The notes: generated by a model from the sequence alone, not told the origin. A stretch of 64,000 nt of DNA from Chloroflexota bacterium (GCA_016860845.1 BOKF01000001.1:1-64000), one strand, 5' to 3'. Positions 37,647 through 46,675 are shown, counted from the first letter of the stretch. A program made the numbers and translations.

Positions 37647-38883
37647 ACTTCTGCTGCGCTGCCCAGATCAGATTGACTTTGGGCCGGTAGTTGTCTGCAT
37701 CGTACATTTCGTCCACATCCACCTGGTTGATGCCCTGGGTAACAATTTGCAGGTCAACATCGGTTAAATTGTAACGCTGCTGGTAGGCGGTCATCCGGCC
37801 AAATTTGCCTGCTTTCAACAGGCGCGTGGCGAGGATGGCAAAATTGGTCGCACCGATCAAATCCTGTCCATCGGGCGAGCCGGTGCGCAGCAAGTAAGTT
37901 AGCGGCTGCAAAAAGACCTCTTCGCCGGTCAAATGTTGCAGCAATTCCGCCGCCACCATGCCGCTGCCGGCCAGGCTGCTGCCGGTTTCGACCACCTCGT
38001 CCAGAATAAATTCCTCTTTGGCCTTTATCTCTTTGGCCTTGTCTTCGGTGAGCAGCTTTAACACCTCAGACTTACTGCGCGGTGAGAGGTGCGGGGTATA
38101 CTTTAACAGTTTCTCCGGCACAATCCGCGAGCCGTCGCTCACCGTCACCACGGCGTAATTGCCGGGGGTCACGCTCTTATCACGCATGGTCAGGTAGGCC
38201 AGCCGTTCCGGGTCATACGGCACTTCGGGAATGATGGCCCGGTCGGCCCCGGCCAAAAATGCGGTCATCAACGAACTCAGGCCCGATTGCACGCCAAACG
38301 TTTCAATGACCACAATCTGCTCCCGCGAGCCGGCCAGGGCGCGCAGTTCGTGAATGAAAGCCACGGCGCGAGCCAGGCCGGTGCTGAAACCAATGGTGTA
38401 ATCCGTGCCAAAAATGTTGTTATGGACCGTTTTCGGAATACCAATAATCGGCACACCGGCCTGGCTCAGGTGAGCCGCATATCTGAGCATATCATCATCG
38501 CCCAGCACGATCAGAGCCTGGAAGCCCAGACGGTGAACAACATCCTTGATGTGATCGGTCAGGTCCTGGCTTTCGGCATTGGCCTGGCGCAAAAACTCAG
38601 GCACAACCCGGCGCGGGGCCTTGAGCGGATTGACCCGCGAGGCGTGCAGGAAAGAGCCGGGGGTCCGGTCAATCGGGCGGACAACCGGTTTGGTCAGTTC
38701 GATAAAATGCTCGCCGTAGGTCGTCGGATCGTGATAGTTGTAATTGATAAAACCTTCCCAGCCCTTGCGCACCCCAATCGGTTCAAATCCTTCGTCAATC
38801 GTCCGGTAAACTAGACTCTTGAGGCACATATTCAGTCCCGGTACATCTCCCCCCCCGACCAAGATAGCTACTCGCTTACTCAT
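37645..38883 (-). CDS. Phosphofructokinase homologue with altered catalytic motif
   Basis: This 412-residue protein has the PFK-A fold signature: GGGDVPGLN at 10-18, LGDDDM at 127-132, PKTVHNNIFGTDYTIGF at 150-166 and ETFGVQSG at 194-201. In active enzymes the central motif is PKTIDND or PGTIDND, where the first Asp is the catalytic base. Here His154 and Asn156 replace the two Asp residues, and the MGR motif binding fructose 6-phosphate reads FGV. Glycolytic activity is therefore doubtful. It sits in the middle of an export operon, which suggests a regulatory or different kinase role. Confidence 0.85.
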   Translation of the reverse strand: MSKRVAILVGGGDVPGLNMCLKSLVYRTIDEGFEPIGVRKGWEGFINYNYHDPTTYGEHFIELTKPVVRPIDRTPGSFLHASRVNPLKAPRRVVPEFLRQANAESQDLTDHIKDVVHRLGFQALIVLGDDDMLRYAAHLSQAGVPIIGIPKTVHNNIFGTDYTIGFSTGLARAVAFIHELRALAGSREQIVVIETFGVQSGLSSLMTAFLAGADRAIIPEVPYDPERLAYLTMRDKSVTPGNYAVVTVSDGSRIVPEKLLKYTPHLSPRSKSEVLKLLTEDKAKEIKAKEEFILDEVVETGSSLAGSGMVAAELLQHLTGEEVFLQPLTYLLRTGSPDGQDLIGATNFAILATRLLKAGKFGRMTAYQQRYNLTDVDLQIVTQGINQVDVDEMYDADNYRPKVNLIWAAQQK

Positions 38884-38899
38884 ACAAAACTCCTTAGAA

Positions 38900-38985
38900 A
38901 CGTGGTCCGTGTTGCGTGTTGCGTCTTCCGTTAATTAGGTAAGACGCAACACTTCGTAAATCTAAAATCGTAAATCCAAAATCCC
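38900..38985. repeat. Period-7 hairpin repeat, TTGCGTG unit, plus a 14-base iteration
   Basis: CCGTGTTGCGTGTTGCGTCT faces AAGACGCAACAC. It is followed by TCGTAAATCTAAAA TCGTAAATCCAAAA, a tandem pair with a 14-base (2 x 7) period. Confidence 0.8.
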
Positions 38986-40493
38986 TACCGCCAGGAGATC
39001 ATTCGCTCATCCACACCGGCGTAGTTGAAGCTGTGGCCGCTGAGCGCACCGTTGGGGAACATCGGGCGCTGGTTAGAGCCGTCGGCATTCATAATCCAGA
39101 TTTCCCACTCGCCGCTGCGGTCGGTCATAAAGGCAATCTGCGTGCCATCAGGTGACCAGGCCGGGGCGGCGTTGTTCCACTTCTGGTTTTCAACCGGAAC
39201 CAATCGTTCCTTGCCATCCACAATCTGGCTGACCAGTTTGGTTTGCTCGGCCAATACCGTGATCGGGGTGCTGGTCAAGCGCTGCCGGTTGCTGCCATCG
39301 GCATTCATGGTGTAGACTTCCCAGTTGCCGTCTTGCCAGTAGGAAACCGCTATCCGGCTGCCATCCGGCGAGAAGACCGGCGCGCGGTCCCGAGCATCCG
39401 TTGTCACAAAACGACTCGTGTTGCTGGGCAAATCGTACAGGGCGATACCGCCGCCGCCGACGGTATAAATCACTTCGTTGGGTCTGGCCGGGTTCCCGGT
39501 CGGGCTGTAGGAATACTGTCCGGCGGCTAAATCCTGCAACTGGCCATTAGCCAGATTGAATTGCTTCAGATGCCAGTTGGCATCGGCCGGGATACGGTAT
39601 CTTAAGATACCATCCTCAACTTCAACATCCCTGGCGTTGGAAGGAACGTGGACGCCATCTTCATTTTGGGCCGCTTTGGCCAGGTCAACCCGTTCTTCTT
39701 TCTCATCGAGCCGCCCGCCGTTTTGCCAGCTAAAGACAATGCTCGACCCATCGGCCGACCAGGTGGGCGATTTCATTTGCCGCCACCCCTTGGTCCAAAC
39801 CTGCTCACCGCTGCCGTCAAGATTAATAGTGTAAAGCGCGTATTCCGGCTCCCAGCGGGTGAAAGCAATCTTTGTGCCGTCCGGCGACAACTGCGGATCA
39901 ATCCCGTTGGTCACATATTTCAGGCCGGTCCCGTCGGCGTTGATGACATAGATGCCGCCGCCGCTTTGGGTCTGGAAGACCAGCTTGCCACTGCCGTTAC
40001 CGGCCACCGCACTGATGCTCGGCGCAGCGGCGACCTGGGTCGTGTTTGCCGGTGTGTTGTTTACCGCCGAGGCCAGGAGCAGGTCAATCCCTTCTACCTG
40101 CCAGCGGCCGTTGTACTTGCCAACGTAAACGTTAACCTGGCGGTCATCCGGCTGCAAGACCGCCTGAACCTGGAAAGTCTGGTCACTGGCCCAGCTCGCC
40201 GTCGTAATTTCAAAACCGGTGACAAGCGGGTTCTGCAGGCCGGCCAGGATATCGCTGTTCTTGACATCATCGGTCAGGTAGAAGGTCATGGTACCGGCCA
40301 GTTCGGGCCGGGTCAGGGTGGTCAAGAAGCTTTTTGCCGCAGCTCGGGCCAGGTTGGTATCAAGGCTGTCTACTGTTTGAGGCGTATTCTCTTGCGCCTG
40401 CGCCCCATTAACCCCGGTGAGACTAACCAGGGCCAGCAGCGCTATTAAAACGTAAAACGTGAAACGTGAAACATAAGCCATAAGACGTGTCAT
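38985..40493 (-). CDS. Exported TolB/WD-like beta-propeller protein
   Basis: This 502-residue protein has a signal peptide (about 1-34, ending GAQA), an NTF2-like or DUF4440-like early domain (about 40-130, not certain) and a TolB-type propeller with repeated motifs such as LSPDGTKIAFTRW, WSADGSSIVFSW and FSPDGSRIAVSY. Part of the signal peptide (SRFTFYVL) is encoded by an iterated TTTCACG repeat. Between the adaptor and PFK-like genes, it may be a surface or periplasm-like partner of the exporter. Confidence 0.87.
   Translation of the reverse strand: MTRLMAYVSRFTFYVLIALLALVSLTGVNGAQAQENTPQTVDSLDTNLARAAAKSFLTTLTRPELAGTMTFYLTDDVKNSDILAGLQNPLVTGFEITTASWASDQTFQVQAVLQPDDRQVNVYVGKYNGRWQVEGIDLLLASAVNNTPANTTQVAAAPSISAVAGNGSGKLVFQTQSGGGIYVINADGTGLKYVTNGIDPQLSPDGTKIAFTRWEPEYALYTINLDGSGEQVWTKGWRQMKSPTWSADGSSIVFSWQNGGRLDEKEERVDLAKAAQNEDGVHVPSNARDVEVEDGILRYRIPADANWHLKQFNLANGQLQDLAAGQYSYSPTGNPARPNEVIYTVGGGGIALYDLPSNTSRFVTTDARDRAPVFSPDGSRIAVSYWQDGNWEVYTMNADGSNRQRLTSTPITVLAEQTKLVSQIVDGKERLVPVENQKWNNAAPAWSPDGTQIAFMTDRSGEWEIWIMNADGSNQRPMFPNGALSGHSFNYAGVDERMISWR
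40447..40472. repeat. AAACGTG iterations inside a signal-peptide coding region
   Basis: AAAACGTAAAACGTGAAACG and the following GTGAAAC form three 7-base units within the first codons of the propeller gene. Confidence 0.65.
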
Positions 40494-40517
40494 TTTACTT
40501 ACCTGCCTTTACCGTTC

Positions 40518-41864
40518 TTACAGTTCCGGCCCGATTTCGATGTCCACGAAGGTGGTCATGCCCCAGCGCAGGCGGGAGACGTCGCCGCTGGTGATGTCAA
40601 TTAACACGGTGTAGGTCACATCGCCGGCTTTGGTTACAGATTTGGGGGTGATGCGGACCACTTTGCCGTCGAACTCCTCGCCGGGCAGGGCGTCAACGCT
40701 GATGCTCACCTGAGCGCCCTCGCGCACATTGACCACATCAATTTCGGTCAGGTCGTCGGTTTCGATTTGCCACTTCGAGCTGTCGCCCAGGGAAAGCGCC
40801 ACCGTACCAGGCTGGACAATTTCGCCTTCATCCAGATTGAGTTCGCCGATAGTCCCGGCAAAGGGGGCAATCAACTCAGTCTTGGCCAGTTCAGCCTGGG
40901 CTGAAGTAATCCCTGTTTTAGCCGTTTCAACCCCGGCTTCGGCAATCTTGACCCCGGCTTCGGCCACGGCGATTTCTTCAGTCGTAGCCCCAATTTTCAC
41001 ATCAGCCAGGGCTGCTTCCGCGCTGGCAACGTCAGCTTGAGCTTGAGCGATCTGCTCCGGGGTTGCACCGGCCATCGCCTGGGCCAGAGCGGCCTGCGCT
41101 TTAGCCACACCGGCGCGGGCCACGGCAATGGCCTCGTTGGTGGCGCCGTTGACGAGCTTATCATATTCGGCCTTGGCCGCTTCATAAGTTAAGGTTGCCT
41201 TTTGCAAGGCTACACCGTAAGGTTCGGCCACTTTAGGATCACCATAGACAAACCTGTCGTAATCAGCCTGAGCTAAGCGAACTTCAGCTTCGGCTTGTAA
41301 CATTTTAGACGATGCTGCCTGCAAATCTTCATTTCGCGTGCCGGCCAGGACTTCGTTCAGACTGGCCTGAGCCACGGCGACTTCAGCCTTGGCGACGTTG
41401 ATCGCTTCCTCGGTTGGCCCGGCGATTTGCTCGGCCAGGGCAGCTTGCGCTTTGGCCAAAGCGGCTTCGGCCTGGGCAATCTTTTCCGGGGTAACGGGGG
41501 CCTTGGTGTTGGCCAGGTCTGCCTGAGCCTTGGCCAGGTTGGCTTCAGCCTCGATCAGGCCGGCTTGAGCCGCAGCCACTTGAGTTTGATAGGTCGTCTG
41601 GTCTAACTGGGCCAGCACGTCACCCTTGGCGACTTTATCGCCCTCTTCGACCTTAATGGCAGCGACCCGTCCCCCAATTTCAAAGGAGAGGTCGGACTTT
41701 TTCAGCGGCACCACAAAAGCCTCGGCAGAAACAACCTGAGGCTGTTCGGCGGCGCTGGCCTCGGCGACCGGCTCAACCGTGGGGGTTGATGCTTCTCCAC
41801 AGGCAGTAATCGCGCCAACGGCCAGGACAAAAGCGAAAGTTGTGGCAATTAACTTGAGGTTCAT
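40518..41864 (-). CDS. HlyD/RND-type membrane fusion lipoprotein
   Basis: From the ATG at 41864 (AAGGAG nine bases upstream) the protein has 448 residues, with a lipobox (AVGAITAC). A biotinyl-lipoyl-like half at about 55-85 (GGRVAAIKVEEGDKVAKGDVL) is followed by a long alpha-helical hairpin made of Ala-rich repeats near AGATPEQIAQAQADVASAEA. The second lipoyl half and beta-barrel contain LNLDEGEIVQPGTV. It is the adaptor of the tripartite-like exporter formed with the ATPase and permeases below. The internal helical repeats vary around 35 residues and suggest expansion. Confidence 0.93.
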   Translation of the reverse strand: MNLKLIATTFAFVLAVGAITACGEASTPTVEPVAEASAAEQPQVVSAEAFVVPLKKSDLSFEIGGRVAAIKVEEGDKVAKGDVLAQLDQTTYQTQVAAAQAGLIEAEANLAKAQADLANTKAPVTPEKIAQAEAALAKAQAALAEQIAGPTEEAINVAKAEVAVAQASLNEVLAGTRNEDLQAASSKMLQAEAEVRLAQADYDRFVYGDPKVAEPYGVALQKATLTYEAAKAEYDKLVNGATNEAIAVARAGVAKAQAALAQAMAGATPEQIAQAQADVASAEAALADVKIGATTEEIAVAEAGVKIAEAGVETAKTGITSAQAELAKTELIAPFAGTIGELNLDEGEIVQPGTVALSLGDSSKWQIETDDLTEIDVVNVREGAQVSISVDALPGEEFDGKVVRITPKSVTKAGDVTYTVLIDITSGDVSRLRWGMTTFVDIEIGPEL

Positions 41865-41936
41865 AAGTTGCTCCTTCATCTTTGCATGCATCGGGTAAAA
41901 AATTTACCTTGCTTGGTTTGATAATTTCATTTTTTA

Positions 41937-41965
41937 CTTGTTCCCGAACTGAGCTTAGGAACAAG
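41937..41965. repeat. CTTGTTCC...GGAACAAG palindrome
   Basis: Eight-base arms enclose CGAACTGAGCTTA. Related to the GTTCCCAAAC family at 12816-12868 and 31722-31768. Lies between the TetR and adaptor genes. Confidence 0.65.
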
Positions 41966-42006
41966 AGCAATTTGGTAACTTTCGCCTGCCTCGTATCCTG
42001 TACGAA

Positions 42007-42630
42007 TCACACAGCAGAAAGTTGTTTGTTTTTAAGTCCTTCGGCAAAAATCCGAAGGGTCCGACGGTGAATACGTTCAAAATCGGCCTGGAAGTGGCGC
42101 AAATGGGTTTGCCGCAGCATGGCCATTCCGTGAACCAGTGACCAGAAACTGTAGGCAATTTCTTGCAGACTGTACTCCTCGCCCAGGGTTAGTTCCTCGG
42201 CCTCAATGACCGCTCGAACCGCCTGCAACAACAGGTGGTACGGCGAGCCTTCATCAATCTTCTGATTAAATGAACTCCGGCTCGCAGTGAGATGGCTAAA
42301 GATGAGCCGGAAATGCTCTGGATGGTCTTGAGCAAACTCCAGGTAAGCCAACCCCATTTGGACCAGCCGCTCCGCAGGGGATAAGTCAGCCGGAACTCGC
42401 TTGAGATAAGCCCGCATCAGCTCCAGCCCCTCGGCGCGAATTGCGGCTACAATTTCGTCTTTGCTGTTAAAGTACTCATACAAACCGGAAGGGCTGTAAT
42501 CAATCCGGCGGGCCAATTCCCGCAGCGAGAGGCCGTCCAGCCCTTTTTCGGTAATAATTTCTTGAGCGGCCTGCAAAATCGTCGCTTTAGTTTTGAAATA
42601 ACGTCGTTGGCGCGGTGTCTCTTTAATCAT
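42007..42630 (-). CDS. TetR-family transcriptional regulator
   Basis: This 207-residue regulator has the TetR HTH at about 12-60 (LSLRELARRIDYSPSGLYEYF) and a TetR_C-like ligand domain with LAYLEFAQDHPEHFRLIF. It is the first gene of the minus-strand export cluster and probably represses it and itself. Flanking its own promoter are two inverted ACGAACGATG-like half sites (42653-42714). Confidence 0.95.
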   Translation of the reverse strand: MIKETPRQRRYFKTKATILQAAQEIITEKGLDGLSLRELARRIDYSPSGLYEYFNSKDEIVAAIRAEGLELMRAYLKRVPADLSPAERLVQMGLAYLEFAQDHPEHFRLIFSHLTASRSSFNQKIDEGSPYHLLLQAVRAVIEAEELTLGEEYSLQEIAYSFWSLVHGMAMLRQTHLRHFQADFERIHRRTLRIFAEGLKNKQLSAV

Positions 42631-42652
42631 TCTGCCGAATTCTATTCAATAA

Positions 42653-42714
42653 ACGAACGATGTACGGAAGTATTGTATTTATCGAATTCTGTTCTGTCAA
42701 CAATCAACGTTCGT
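42653..42714 (-). promoter_or_regulatory. TetR promoter flanked by inverted half-sites
   Basis: Minus-strand TTGACA (42695-42700) and TACAAT (42672-42677) are 17 bases apart. ACGAACGATG (42653-42662) and CAACGTTCGT (42705-42714) are near-perfect inverted copies on either side of the core promoter, a layout suited to autorepression. In the rest of the 392-base spacer (to 43022) I see no further structured element. Confidence 0.6.
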
Positions 42715-43022
42715 AAACTGTATCCTTATCACTTTTTTAACCCATACCCGCATTATAACAGCCAGTCAGGTGCAGTGTCATCCATCAAAAGTTGTATTAT
42801 AGAGGCTACGAAAGTTGGATTATCATTACGCCTGTCATCACTGGTTCACAGTGTATCAAATCCGATCACCGTTTTCTAGTGAAACAGGTCATACTATTTG
42901 TATAACCGGGGTCCCTTGAGGTCCTCTACGTAAAAATCGATGCTTTTATTTAGATCTACTCATGATTCTGGTAGAATAAATCCGCTCATAAATTTCACGT
43001 TTGCGGAGGACCGCCTCTACCT

Positions 43023-43955
43023 ATGAACGCACGCTGGGATATTCTGGGAATTGGGGCCGTGGCGGTAGACGACCTGCTGTATGTTGCCCGCTACCCCCAG
43101 CCGGACAGCAAGCTACCTATCCTGGCCAAACGGCGCGAGGGTGGCGGCTTGACCGCAACCGCACTGGTGGCGGCCTCTCGGCTGGGAGCGCGGGCGGCTT
43201 ATGCCACGGTGCTGGGCAATGACGAGCTATCTCGTTTTTCCATCGAGGAACTGGAACGGGAAGGAGTGGACTGTACCCCCATTCAACGCCAGCCCGAGGC
43301 CCGGCCTTTTCACTCAACGATCATTGTAGATCAGGCGACGGGCAGCCGCACCATTCTCTATTCGGCGGAAGGCGTGACCTCGCTTAGACCTGCCGAGGTG
43401 ACTGAAACCTTGATTTGCGGCTGCCGGGTCCTGTTTGTAGATAATCGAGCGATTGAAGCCGGAGTACGGGCCGCCGTATTGGCCCACAATCGCGACATTC
43501 CGGTTATCGGCGATATTGAGCCGGAAATTGGGCCGGGGGCGCTGGAATTGATGCGTCACATTGACCATCTGATCATCGGTATCGAGCTGGCGGGGCAGGT
43601 TACGGGCGAAAGCCGGCCGGAGCGGATTGTCAGAGCGTTAGCCGGCTCTGAACGAGCCTGTTGTGTGGTCACGGCGGGCGAGCGGGGCTGCTGGTATTCA
43701 GAATGGGGCAGGCCGGTGGAGCATTTTCCCGCCTTCCGCGTGCAGACGGTAGACACCACCGGCTGCGGCGATGTTTTCCACGGGGCTTATGCCGCCTGCC
43801 TGGCCCAGGGAGAACGTGTGACCACGGCCATCCAGGTTGCCTCCGCTGCGGCAGCCCTCAAAGCCACCCAGCCCGGCGGCCGGACCGGGATTCCCAACCG
43901 GGCGGCAGTGGATGATTTCTTGATTAAGCATAAGCCAGCCTCTCCCGCACGCTGA
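43023..43955 (+). CDS. PfkB-family carbohydrate kinase
   Basis: This 310-residue ribokinase-like sugar or nucleoside kinase has the N-terminal GGG of REGGGLTATALVAASRLGA and the C-terminal signature DTTGCGDVFHGAYAAC, which includes the catalytic Asp. The phosphate acceptor cannot be deduced. GGAGG lies 15 bases before the ATG, farther than usual, so the start is less sure. It faces the convergent pyrophosphatase gene. Confidence 0.93.
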   Translation: MNARWDILGIGAVAVDDLLYVARYPQPDSKLPILAKRREGGGLTATALVAASRLGARAAYATVLGNDELSRFSIEELEREGVDCTPIQRQPEARPFHSTIIVDQATGSRTILYSAEGVTSLRPAEVTETLICGCRVLFVDNRAIEAGVRAAVLAHNRDIPVIGDIEPEIGPGALELMRHIDHLIIGIELAGQVTGESRPERIVRALAGSERACCVVTAGERGCWYSEWGRPVEHFPAFRVQTVDTTGCGDVFHGAYAACLAQGERVTTAIQVASAAAALKATQPGGRTGIPNRAAVDDFLIKHKPASPAR

Positions 43956-43968
43956 TGCGGGTGAAGAA

Positions 43969-44583
43969 TTAAATTTGATCTTTCATCAGCCGCTCAATTA
44001 CCTCCGCCGCCGCCCGAGCCGCCCGGCCCCGGTGGCTGATCTGATGTTTGACCGCCCCCGGCGCTTGGCCCAGGGTTTGGTTCAACTCCGGTACAAAGAA
44101 AATCGGGTCATAGCCGAAGCCGTTGCTGCCTTTGAGTTCGTAATCAATCAGCCCTTCCACCGTCCCCTCGACGGTCTCGATCAGTCGCTCCGGCGTAGCC
44201 AGCGCAATCACGCAGCGGAAGCGGGCCGTCCGCTCCGGCCAGGGAATATTTTGGGCGGCCAGTTTATCCAGCACCAGGTGACAGCGCCCGATATGATCGT
44301 CTTTAGCAGTGTCCCCGTAGCGGGCCGAGTAAACCCCTGGCTCGCCGCCCAGGGCGTCCACTTCCAGGCCGGAGTCGTCGGCCAGGGTGAGCAAGCCGCT
44401 GGTCTGGGCAAAAGCCTGAGCTTTAAGGATGGCATTCTCCCGAAAAGTTACCCCGGTTTCCTCGGGGTCAAGGGTAATGCCCTCATCGGCCAAATAGGTC
44501 ACGGCGAGAGGCAGGTCTGCCAGAATTTCGGCGAATTCCTTTACTTTGTTTTGGTTATTGGTTGCAATAAGTAATTTGAGCAT
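43969..44583 (-). CDS. rdgB: XTP/dITP pyrophosphatase (RdgB/HAM1)
   Basis: This 204-residue housecleaning enzyme hydrolyses non-canonical purine nucleoside triphosphates to monophosphates. Motifs are IATNNQNKVKEFAEIL at the N-terminus, LADDSGLEVDALGGEPGVYS, the substrate loop GYDPIFFVPE and the C-terminal SHRGRAAR. Length is normal. Confidence 0.95.
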   Translation of the reverse strand: MLKLLIATNNQNKVKEFAEILADLPLAVTYLADEGITLDPEETGVTFRENAILKAQAFAQTSGLLTLADDSGLEVDALGGEPGVYSARYGDTAKDDHIGRCHLVLDKLAAQNIPWPERTARFRCVIALATPERLIETVEGTVEGLIDYELKGSNGFGYDPIFFVPELNQTLGQAPGAVKHQISHRGRAARAAAEVIERLMKDQI

Positions 44584-44608
44584 TTTAATTTGAAACCTAT
44601 GATCATAA

Positions 44609-44664
44609 CTTCTTGCGTGTTGCGTTTTCCGTTAGGTTTACGAAACACGCAAGACGTAAGAAGA
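44609..44664. repeat. Period-7 hairpin repeat, TTGCGTG unit
   Basis: CTTCTTGCGTGTTGCGTTTT faces ACGAAACACGCAAGACGTAA. It fills the gap between two minus-strand genes and ends at the stop of the DUF4352-like gene. Confidence 0.85.
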
Positions 44665-45324
44665 CTATTCCAGGAAAACGTACCTGGCCCCGCTGCCGTC
44701 ATCCCAGGTCAGCACCAGGTCGCGCTCGCCGGCGATGATCTCAAAAGCCAGCCGGCCTTCCAGGCCTTCGCCCGGCGGCAGGGAGCCGCGCCCCAGCGCG
44801 CCGTCTACCACATCGCCGGCCTGAGGCTGGTACGCCTCCTCAAAACTATTCAGGAGGAGAAAATCACGCTCATTGAAATCCACTTCGGCTTCGCCGAGGT
44901 TGACCAACTCGACGGTGACAATAATTAACTCACGACCTTCCACCGGCGGCACGGCGGGCAGGGCGGCGTTGCGATTCACATCAATAATCGTCAGCTTTAC
45001 ACTTTTTTCGCTCACGACCGACTCATCAGGAAAAGCTGCCTCACTGAAGGTGAGGCCCAGATCGCTGCCGGGAATGGGTGTGGGTGCCAGCAACGCGGTT
45101 GGATCAAAGGTGAACAGACCGGCCAGTACCAGGCCGCAGCAGCCCATGCACAGGAATACCAAACAGCCGCCGGCCAAAAAGATCAGGACACGCTGCAAGA
45201 GCGAGTCCCCAGAACCGCCACCATCCTCTTCAACTTCGTAGTCATCCTCATCGTAGATATAGTCTTCTTCGGGATTATTTTCAGGCGGGTAATAGGGGCC
45301 CGACTGAGGGTAATATTGACTCAT
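44665..45324 (-). CDS. Membrane-anchored protein with DUF4352-like domain
   Basis: This 219-residue protein has a very acidic, Tyr-rich cytosolic N-terminus (about 1-42), a membrane helix at about 46-72 with a Cys cluster (CMGCCG), a short linker and an extracellular beta domain. The domain (REL IIVTVELVNLGEAEVDF, ending LTWDDGSGARYVFL) resembles DUF4352/telomeric-repeat-like Ig folds. No enzymatic motif is seen. It precedes rdgB on the same strand. Confidence 0.75.
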   Translation of the reverse strand: MSQYYPQSGPYYPPENNPEEDYIYDEDDYEVEEDGGGSGDSLLQRVLIFLAGGCLVFLCMGCCGLVLAGLFTFDPTALLAPTPIPGSDLGLTFSEAAFPDESVVSEKSVKLTIIDVNRNAALPAVPPVEGRELIIVTVELVNLGEAEVDFNERDFLLLNSFEEAYQPQAGDVVDGALGRGSLPPGEGLEGRLAFEIIAGERDLVLTWDDGSGARYVFLE

Positions 45325-45405
45325 TTCAGCTCCTTATTAGGGGGATTCCCACAGCGGGCCATTATAGCACAGGTGGATATGCATCCCCAAGAATCACCCG
45401 GCAAC

Positions 45406-45433
45406 TTGGCGGGTCTCGATTAGGTGGTATAAT
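45406..45433 (+). promoter_or_regulatory. Promoter upstream of the alpha/beta hydrolase
   Basis: TTGGCG (45406-45411) and TATAAT (45428-45433) with a 16-base spacer lie about 105 bases before the GTG start. A minus-strand TATAAT at 45360-45365 probably serves the divergent gene. Confidence 0.55.
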
Positions 45434-45537
45434 GGCTTTAGTTAGGAATGAAATCATCCTCGCCGCCGGCTCGCTTGGCGGTTATTTTTGTTATCAATTC
45501 AGCATCTATTAGCTGCTAACGGATCAGAGGCAACTTA

Positions 45538-46614
45538 GTGGTTAGACAGGCCAAGATTTCTACGGCCGTTCATTACCGCCATGAACAGGCGGCTGTAGAA
45601 GCCTTTCACTTGTCCGATTTAGCTCGCCAGAATTTGGGGGTTGATCTGGCGGGCCTGGAGCAGTTCCGCCGCCAGACCGGCCTGGCTGACCTGTACTGGC
45701 GGGCCATCTACTATAAATTCCCCGATGGCTATCAAACCCTGGCCCAGGCCCTGGCCGAAGCCGAGGGTTATGTCTTTTTCCTGCATGGCTGGGACGGCAC
45801 CCACCGGATCTGGGAAAATCTGCCGCTGCACCTGGCTACCGTCCACAAGCAGGTTGTTTGCTTTAACCTCGACGTCAACGGTTTTGGGCTGTCCCCCTTT
45901 ATCAACGATACCCCGGAAGCCGAGCAGTGTACACCGGCCGCGTTGATCCATGCCATTGAGCTGTGGCTGACTACCCTTAAGCTCTGGCCTAACCCTCGCC
46001 GGCGGCGGCGCAAACCGTTCTATCTTTTTGTGGGCCATTCGATGGGCGGAGCGGCCCTGTTTTTCAAAAACGAGATCGGCTGGCGCACCGATGCCTACGG
46101 CTTTTACGTGATGGCCCCGGCCCTGTTCTGCAACGACACCCAGCGCCAGGCTTTCTTCAAAACGGTAGGGACGGGCATCCGTCTTCCTTCGTTTGCGGCG
46201 GTTAAAACTGCCCTGGCTCCCCACATCATGGAAATTTTAGCCGCCGGAGCCAGCCCGGAAGTTAAAAAGGAGCACATCCGCAGCTTTGCCCGCACCCCCT
46301 TTGGCACCCTGGCTCAAACCTTATACGTTCTGGGCGCCAGCCCGACCAAGCCCCGGCGCAGCGATTGGTTTCGCTTCCGCGTCGCTTTGGGCGAGCGGGA
46401 CCGGCTGGTCGGGCTGGATAATATGCTTGAGCTGTTAGACGAGTTCGGCCTCGGTGCGGACCAAATTCGGGTGGCGTCCGGCGACCACTACTTCTTTTCC
46501 TACGGCGACGGCTCACCGCCGGCCCATCATGACAACCGCAAGGCGGTGCTGGAAGACTTGCTGGCCTTTTGCCACCGGCTGGCGGAAGAAGTGAGGGAGA
46601 TTTCAGGGGGATAG
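45538..46614 (+). CDS. Alpha/beta-hydrolase
   Basis: This 358-residue protein begins at GTG, with GAGG nine bases upstream. The fold shows FFLHGWDGTHRIWENLPLHL (oxyanion region), nucleophile elbow GHSMGGAAL, acid LGERDRLVG and base SGDHYFF. The triad is complete, so it should be an active esterase, lipase or related hydrolase in the cytosol. The first 75 residues are an unusual helical extension. Substrate unknown. Confidence 0.9.
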   Translation: MVRQAKISTAVHYRHEQAAVEAFHLSDLARQNLGVDLAGLEQFRRQTGLADLYWRAIYYKFPDGYQTLAQALAEAEGYVFFLHGWDGTHRIWENLPLHLATVHKQVVCFNLDVNGFGLSPFINDTPEAEQCTPAALIHAIELWLTTLKLWPNPRRRRRKPFYLFVGHSMGGAALFFKNEIGWRTDAYGFYVMAPALFCNDTQRQAFFKTVGTGIRLPSFAAVKTALAPHIMEILAAGASPEVKKEHIRSFARTPFGTLAQTLYVLGASPTKPRRSDWFRFRVALGERDRLVGLDNMLELLDEFGLGADQIRVASGDHYFFSYGDGSPPAHHDNRKAVLEDLLAFCHRLAEEVREISGG

Positions 46615-46675
46615 AACAATTTACAGGGATTGGGAACCTTCTTCTCTCCTTCAACGTCATACCAACAAGAAACCA

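Noticed and set aside
37645..38883. Standard glycolytic 6-phosphofructokinase
   Set aside because: The catalytic PKTIDND motif reads PKTVHNN and MGR reads FGV, so normal activity should not be assumed.
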